Assembly: GCA_002491195.1 (NCBI GenBank)
Contig: DKVL01000088.1
Span: 1 to 57,240, forward strand
Reading direction: 5' to 3'
Source: Lachnospiraceae bacterium UBA7179
GTDB lineage: Bacteria; Bacillota; Clostridia; Lachnospirales; Lachnospiraceae
Length of the DNA: 57,240 bases
Below are positions 53,778 to 57,240 of the stretch, in pieces; within the stretch, counting starts at the first letter, position 1, and every line of letters begins with the position of its first letter. Both the position numbers and the translations under genes were made by a program. The notes under the pieces were generated by a model. The model was not told the DNA's origin. It worked only from the letters and a program-made list of their open reading frames with translations, and did no database searches.

Positions 53778-56171
53778 TTACATCCTTAATTCCCCTTTTA
53801 ATGTCTGCATAGCGTCATTGCCTGTAATGACAACCCTGCATTCTTTGTCAGTTTTTTCTTTCCTCAATATCAAAAGTGCGCGTCCCTCATACAACGTACA
53901 GGTACTTGTCGTATAATTCTCTTCTGAAACAGGATTTCCGGTTCCAAATCCTTCCACTTTGGCATTTTCCAATGTACATACAGATACTTTGCTGCAATCA
54001 TAGGGCACACGCTTTCCGTCTATATCTACAGCCTCTATCGTCACTATTTGAACATCAGTCTCATACGTCTGAGATGTTGTCAATTTCAAAGATACTGCTT
54101 TCCCAACTGTTTTCAAAGAACTGTTTTCCGCCTTTTTTCCATTTCTATAATTCGTAACTTCAATTAATCCTGGTTCATAGACTATATTTCTCTGTATAAT
54201 ATTAGTCTCTGGAACCTTTACATGGTCAATTACATTTCCGTTTACCCTGATTTCAACCTCATCTGCGTCACTATAGACATCCAGACGAATCTCCTTTCCC
54301 TCAAAACCGGGAAAGCTGTAACTTTCAACAACATCTGGCCATCCCCATGTAGAAACAGCCTCATTTTTCCCGAAATGCTCCGGACGCAGCACGGTGATAA
54401 CTGGCGCTGTCTCTTTTTTCCATAAAATTCTGCGGAATTTCCCCTGAGGACGGATAAATCCGCACAAATCATAATCTCCGCAATAGCCTGTATGCCATGG
54501 ATAATCACAGAATAAACCACCCTTCTGATCATAAAAGGCGTGTCCTATCCCGCTCTCCCCAAGATAATCAAAGGCCGTCCATGTAAAATCTCCAAGTACA
54601 TAGGAATAAGCCATGGTTCTCTCCCACACCTGCTTCATCATTTTCGGATAGCTTTCTGTTCCTACAATCAGGCGCTCAGGAAAATCTCTGCCATCCTTTT
54701 CATAGCGGTCATCGAGATAATTATACCCGACCACATCCAGATCCTTTACAAAATCTGCAGTAGTCTCTCCCCAATGCTCAACGATATAATCCGTCTGATG
54801 GAGCAATTCCTTTATTTCATCCGGAATACTGTCAAAATCAACAGATTCGCCACTGCCAAAGATATTCGCCATAATGCCGCCAAACTCTTTGGCATCGAGA
54901 AATATCGCGCATACGCCGTTCGTTATCGCTCTTGTGGGATCCATTTTTCTTGCATATTCACACAATTCATGAGATATTTTTGCTCCATCTCCACTGCCGT
55001 CACGTTCCCCGATCTCATTGCCGATACTATACATGATTACTGAAGGATGATTCCGGTCCCTCATAATCATGGAGCCCAGATCCTCCTGCCAGTGATCTTC
55101 AAAATACAAATGATAATCGCCGTAATTCTTCTTTGCCCTCCACTGGTCAAACGCTTCATCCATTACCAGCATTCCCAGACGGTCACACGCATTCAAAAGC
55201 GCGGTACTCATAGGATTGTGGCTGGTTCGGATTGCATTGTATCCACTTTCCTTTAAAAGACGTACTTTCCGTTCTTCCATTGCAGAATACGCGCGGCTTC
55301 CCACTACACCGTTATCATGATGAATACATCCACCTTGGAGTTTCACTGGTTTTCCATTCAGTAGAAATCCTTCTTCTCTTGTAAATGCAATTGTTCGGAC
55401 TCCAAAACTTACTTCTTTGCTTTCCCCTGTTTCTAATACAGATATTTCCACAGTATAAAGATATGGCGTCTCCAGACTCCATGCCACCATTCCCTCTGCA
55501 TGCAGGTCAAAACTACATGTGGTCTCCCCTTTTTGACACACGATCTGCTGTGCTGCCCTGATGACCTCGTCTCTCTCCTGATTTCGTACTTTTAGTACGA
55601 TTGTATGTTCTTTTTCTTCCCCTATATTTGTGATAACTGCATCTACATGAATGTTCTCAAGATCAGGCGTCCGGACAAATACTGACCAGGGCGCCAGATA
55701 GACCTGTTCTCCCTCCAGAAGACGGACATGACGATAAAGACCGCTTCCTGTATACCAACGGCTGTTTGGAAGAGTTATGTTCTCAACCACAATTTTCAGC
55801 TTATTCTCCTCTCCATATTTCAGCCAATTTGTTAAATCCACAAAAAACTCTGTATAACCATAATGGTGCATCGCTGCCAGATTCCCATTAATCCAAACTT
55901 CAGTATTTCCATAGGAACCTTCAATTAAAAGCAGGAATTGTTTCCCTATCCCTTCTGTTGGTATCAAAAAATTTTTTTCATATGTTCCGATTCCTCCCTG
56001 AAAAAATCCGCCTGCTCCTTCTGTCCTGCTGTCTGGTGTCCTTTCTGTTCCAATCATAAAATCATGAGGCAGATCAACCTGTTCTTTATAAGCAAATCCT
56101 TTTGCATCCAAGTATGCCGTCCCGGTGGAATAAGAGAATTCCCAGTTTCTGTCAAAATTTTGTACCTTCAT
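53778..56171 (-). CDS. Glycoside hydrolase family 2 enzyme (beta-galactosidase type)
   Basis: 797 residues with the same layout as the GH2 at 47543. The jelly-roll domain is followed by the barrel with KLQGGCIHHDNG, RTSHNP, acid/base Glu in YSIGNEIGE and nucleophile Glu in IVGTESYPK; the C-terminal 190 residues are Ig-like. No signal peptide, so it acts inside the cell. It is a paralogue of the first GH2, perhaps for a different linkage. It is the first gene of an operon with the GH43 gene (124-base gap). Confidence 0.9.
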   Translation of the reverse strand: MKVQNFDRNWEFSYSTGTAYLDAKGFAYKEQVDLPHDFMIGTERTPDSRTEGAGGFFQGGIGTYEKNFLIPTEGIGKQFLLLIEGSYGNTEVWINGNLAAMHHYGYTEFFVDLTNWLKYGEENKLKIVVENITLPNSRWYTGSGLYRHVRLLEGEQVYLAPWSVFVRTPDLENIHVDAVITNIGEEKEHTIVLKVRNQERDEVIRAAQQIVCQKGETTCSFDLHAEGMVAWSLETPYLYTVEISVLETGESKEVSFGVRTIAFTREEGFLLNGKPVKLQGGCIHHDNGVVGSRAYSAMEERKVRLLKESGYNAIRTSHNPMSTALLNACDRLGMLVMDEAFDQWRAKKNYGDYHLYFEDHWQEDLGSMIMRDRNHPSVIMYSIGNEIGERDGSGDGAKISHELCEYARKMDPTRAITNGVCAIFLDAKEFGGIMANIFGSGESVDFDSIPDEIKELLHQTDYIVEHWGETTADFVKDLDVVGYNYLDDRYEKDGRDFPERLIVGTESYPKMMKQVWERTMAYSYVLGDFTWTAFDYLGESGIGHAFYDQKGGLFCDYPWHTGYCGDYDLCGFIRPQGKFRRILWKKETAPVITVLRPEHFGKNEAVSTWGWPDVVESYSFPGFEGKEIRLDVYSDADEVEIRVNGNVIDHVKVPETNIIQRNIVYEPGLIEVTNYRNGKKAENSSLKTVGKAVSLKLTTSQTYETDVQIVTIEAVDIDGKRVPYDCSKVSVCTLENAKVEGFGTGNPVSEENYTTSTCTLYEGRALLILRKEKTDKECRVVITGNDAMQTLKGELRM

Positions 56172-56206
56172 ATCAAATCTCCTTCTGTTTTTTTCTTTGT
56201 AACATT

Positions 56207-56267
56207 ATCATACAACAATTTTTTTTCGAATACCTGATAAAATCCGTTCACATTTCCGAGATTTTTT
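56207..56267 (-). promoter_or_regulatory. Activator-type promoter of the GH2/GH43 operon (box d)
   Basis: On the minus strand AAAAAATCTCGG (56267-56256) lies exactly 43 bases before the -10 TATGAT (56212-56207). The -35 position (AGGTAT) is poor. One base of the box differs from the other three. Confidence 0.55.
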
Positions 56268-56313
56268 GTTATTATATATCTGTAAAAAGTGCTTATCCAC
56301 AAGGAGAATTACC

Positions 56314-57225
56314 ATGAGAACATCCGAATATAATTATGTATTGTTCGGTCAAGTACAAAAAATAAAGCAGTCCGTTTTCGAAAAAAGCGGAGAAGGAATC
56401 AGTTTTCAGGATGCCGTAGAACGATTAGTTTCCTTAGGATCCCACAGATATGGAATTCCGGCAACTCCTGACTTTTTAACATGGAATCTAAAAAATTACA
56501 GGGATTTGAGGAAAATGATCTGCCAGATTCCGATTCCATTATCTGATGTTCTTGATGTCAAACATCATACTGCAGATAATATTACCTATCTTGCAACAAA
56601 AAACAACGTGCAAATCTCTTTGGAATCCTGTTATGCGGATAATCAGTTCTTTGTTATTGAATACGTTGCAGTTTTTTATGTCCTGGAGGGAACTTGTGTC
56701 CTTACAACAGAACATGGAAAGCGCACAATGCAGGCCGGCGAGCTTTGCATACTGCCTCCCTGTACTCCCTATTCCATTTTTACCAGACCAGAAGACTTTA
56801 TCATTACCATTCTTTCTAATAAAGCACATTTCAAGAACAATTTTCATGCTCTTTTGTATCAGGAAAATATTGTATCTGACTTTTTTAGAAGGGCCTTGTT
56901 CCAGAACCAGAAAGAAGGTATTTTTTTCATGATTTCACCAACCAAAGATATACGAAGTATTATCCAACATCTATTTGCTGAATTTATGAAAAAAGATTCT
57001 TATTCCAGTATTCTGTTTAACAATTATCTGCAAATTTTTTATGCCAATATTATCCGGAGCACAGAAAGTACTTATCATTTTTATTCCAGCCGCAAAGAAA
57101 AAACTGCCAAAACACTGATGCCGGCCATCCTGGAATACCTGATCCATAATTATCAATCTATCACTCTGGAACGATTGGCAATGCATTTCCACTATGAAAG
57201 TACATATTTAAGTAAATTACTATAA
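56314..57225 (+). pseudogene. AraC family regulator cut by an IS-like element
   Basis: 303 residues from the ATG at 56314 after AAGGAG. It has the same N-terminal region and cupin sensor (VFYVLEGTCVLTTE, GELCILPPCTPYSIF) as the regulator at 39807. The DNA-binding domain starts at LEYLIHNYQSITLERLAMHF and stops after ESTYLSKLL, so the second helix-turn-helix is missing. The TAA at 57223-57225 lies inside an IS-like inverted repeat that begins at 57220. The gene is divergent from the GH2/GH43 operon and was probably its activator. Confidence 0.8.
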
Positions 57226-57240
57226 ATGAGCAAATTTGAA
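57220..57240. repeat. Terminal inverted repeat of an IS-like element (right edge)
   Basis: CTATAAATGAGCAAATTTGA plus A matches the reverse complement of bases 1-22 at about 19 of 22 positions. The element starts here and continues past the window. It supplies the premature stop of the AraC gene. Confidence 0.5.

Overview
The window looks like a chromosomal segment of a gut or anaerobic Firmicute, most likely a Lachnospiraceae member. The evidence is moderate GC, strong AGGAGG ribosome sites, YesM/YesN two-component control, ECF sigma/anti-sigma pairs, a secreted protein with aspartate-rich DADGDG repeats, and a dense set of plant- and host-glycan enzymes (GH2, GH3, GH13, GH36, GH43, GH78, GH115-like, heparinase-like). 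I assign the taxon by gene content only. No rRNA, tRNA, CRISPR array or phage module was seen.

Layout. 1-2.2 kb: end of an insertion-sequence-like repeat and three minus-strand housekeeping genes (AlkZ-related, MBL-fold, pyridoxamine-oxidase-like). 2.6-3.0 kb: a frameshifted DUF1801-like pseudogene. 3.1-10.3 kb: an MFS transporter convergent with a GH2 gene, a 5'-truncated heparinase II/III gene, a GH115-like enzyme and a divergent AraC regulator. 10.4-12.3 kb: gene remnants around an isoprenylcysteine-methyltransferase-like gene. 12.4-24.3 kb: a sugar module made of a GH13 amylosucrase-like enzyme, a GH36 alpha-galactosidase, an ABC importer (two permeases and a lipoprotein), a divergent YesN/YesM pair and a truncated GH13. 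24.3-34.3 kb: small membrane, DUF5714 and cupin genes, two sigma/anti-sigma modules each with a secreted protein, an HPr-like protein coupled to a radical SAM enzyme, a TetR regulator, a tocopherol-cyclase-family protein and a YjjP/YjjB fusion. 34.3-57.2 kb: a rhamnoside-degradation region with GH43, three GH78-type genes, GH2 x2, GH3, GH43, a GPH-type symporter, a macrolide-type glycosyltransferase and two AraC regulators.

The clearest unannotated signal is in the last region. Four minus-strand promoters (before the glycosyltransferase at 39506, the symporter at 42576, the GH78/GH2/GH78/GH3 operon at 51860 and the GH2/GH43 operon at 56171) carry the same box, AAAAWATSTCGG. Each box lies exactly 43 bases upstream of a plausible -10 hexamer, with mostly poor -35 hexamers. 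This looks like one activator regulon, and the two AraC-type genes divergent from two of these promoters are the natural candidates. It would link uptake, stripping of rhamnose, galactose and glucose-type sugars from a glycoside, and a GT1 glycosyltransferase acting on the aglycone or another acceptor.

Decay and mobile DNA are recurrent. Both window ends carry inverted copies of the same IS-like terminus, and the right copy cuts an AraC gene. A 160-bp fold-back element lies at 34286-34445 and an orphan copy of its end sits exactly where the heparinase gene loses its 5' part. At least five genes are truncated, frameshifted or fused.
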